6,481 bases of DNA, taken from assembly GCA_007123785.1 (NCBI GenBank), contig SLGL01000384.1, forward strand, positions 1 through 6,481. Reading direction: 5' to 3'. The position numbers were made by a program, and so were the translations under genes. The first letter of the stretch is position 1. Each line of letters starts with the position of its first letter. The notes under the pieces were generated by a model. The model saw only the letters and a list, made by a program, of their open reading frames with translations, did no database searches and was not told the DNA's origin. Origin of the DNA: Balneolaceae bacterium. Its GTDB lineage: Bacteria; Bacteroidota; Rhodothermia; Balneolales; Balneolaceae. Below, one piece after another: positions 6,376-6,481 of the stretch.

Positions 6376-6481
6376 GATTTTTAATCACATAGTGACCGCA
6401 TCCGACCACCTGTGAATCCCCCTCTCAGTTGATTAATAGTGGGAAATCTACTCAACCCGATACGTTTGCCAGGACTGTCGC
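6376..6481. other. 3' flank of the permease, no gene seen
   Basis: About 100 bases follow the heptamer tract. A small inverted repeat, TCAC-ATA-GTGA (6385-6395), has only a 4-bp stem and no T-run after it, so no terminator is called. No start of a further open frame could be supported before the window ends. Confidence 0.5.

Noticed and set aside
6385..6395. TCAC-ATA-GTGA as terminator or operator after the permease
   Set aside because: A 4-bp stem without a following T-run is not distinguishable from chance.

Overview
The window suggests a Gram-negative member of the Bacteroidota/Balneolota (FCB) group. This is inference from gene families and style, not from a marker gene. The clues are a 6-bladed beta-propeller protein of the kind common there, an LTA-synthase-like sulfatase-fold protein with five N-terminal membrane segments, an RND efflux permease with the LDNAIV / VNDSIL pore motifs, and starts without a clear Shine-Dalgarno sequence. 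No rRNA, tRNA, CRISPR array, transposase or integrase was seen.

Layout, all genes on the + strand: (1) 1-666, the 3' part of a beta-propeller gene that runs in from outside the window. (2) 667-1093, an AT-rich gap of 427 bases with three small inverted repeats. (3) 1094-3034, an intact membrane-anchored phosphoglycerol/phosphoethanolamine-transferase-like protein (LtaS/MdoB family). (4) 3035-3289, a 255-base gap dense in short repeats: direct copies of CGCTGACAGG, a two-part hairpin, and a degenerate period-7 ACTG tract. (5) 3290-6358, an almost complete RND permease whose only usable start is a TTG. (6) 6348-6375, four perfect GTGAAAA units that contain the permease stop codon. (7) 6359-6481, a short tail with no gene.

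The three genes do not look like one operon. The gaps are long, and base composition changes sharply: the left half is AT-rich (about 40% GC by eye) and the permease is clearly GC-rich (high 50s by eye). The change falls within the repeat cluster just before the permease. The permease also lacks an adjacent membrane-fusion (HlyD-type) or outer-membrane (TolC-type) partner and has an abnormally short N-terminus without an ATG. The most interesting reading is therefore a recombination junction at about 3230-3290 that separated the permease from its original upstream partner and start. I do not see a convincing new multi-gene system in this window.
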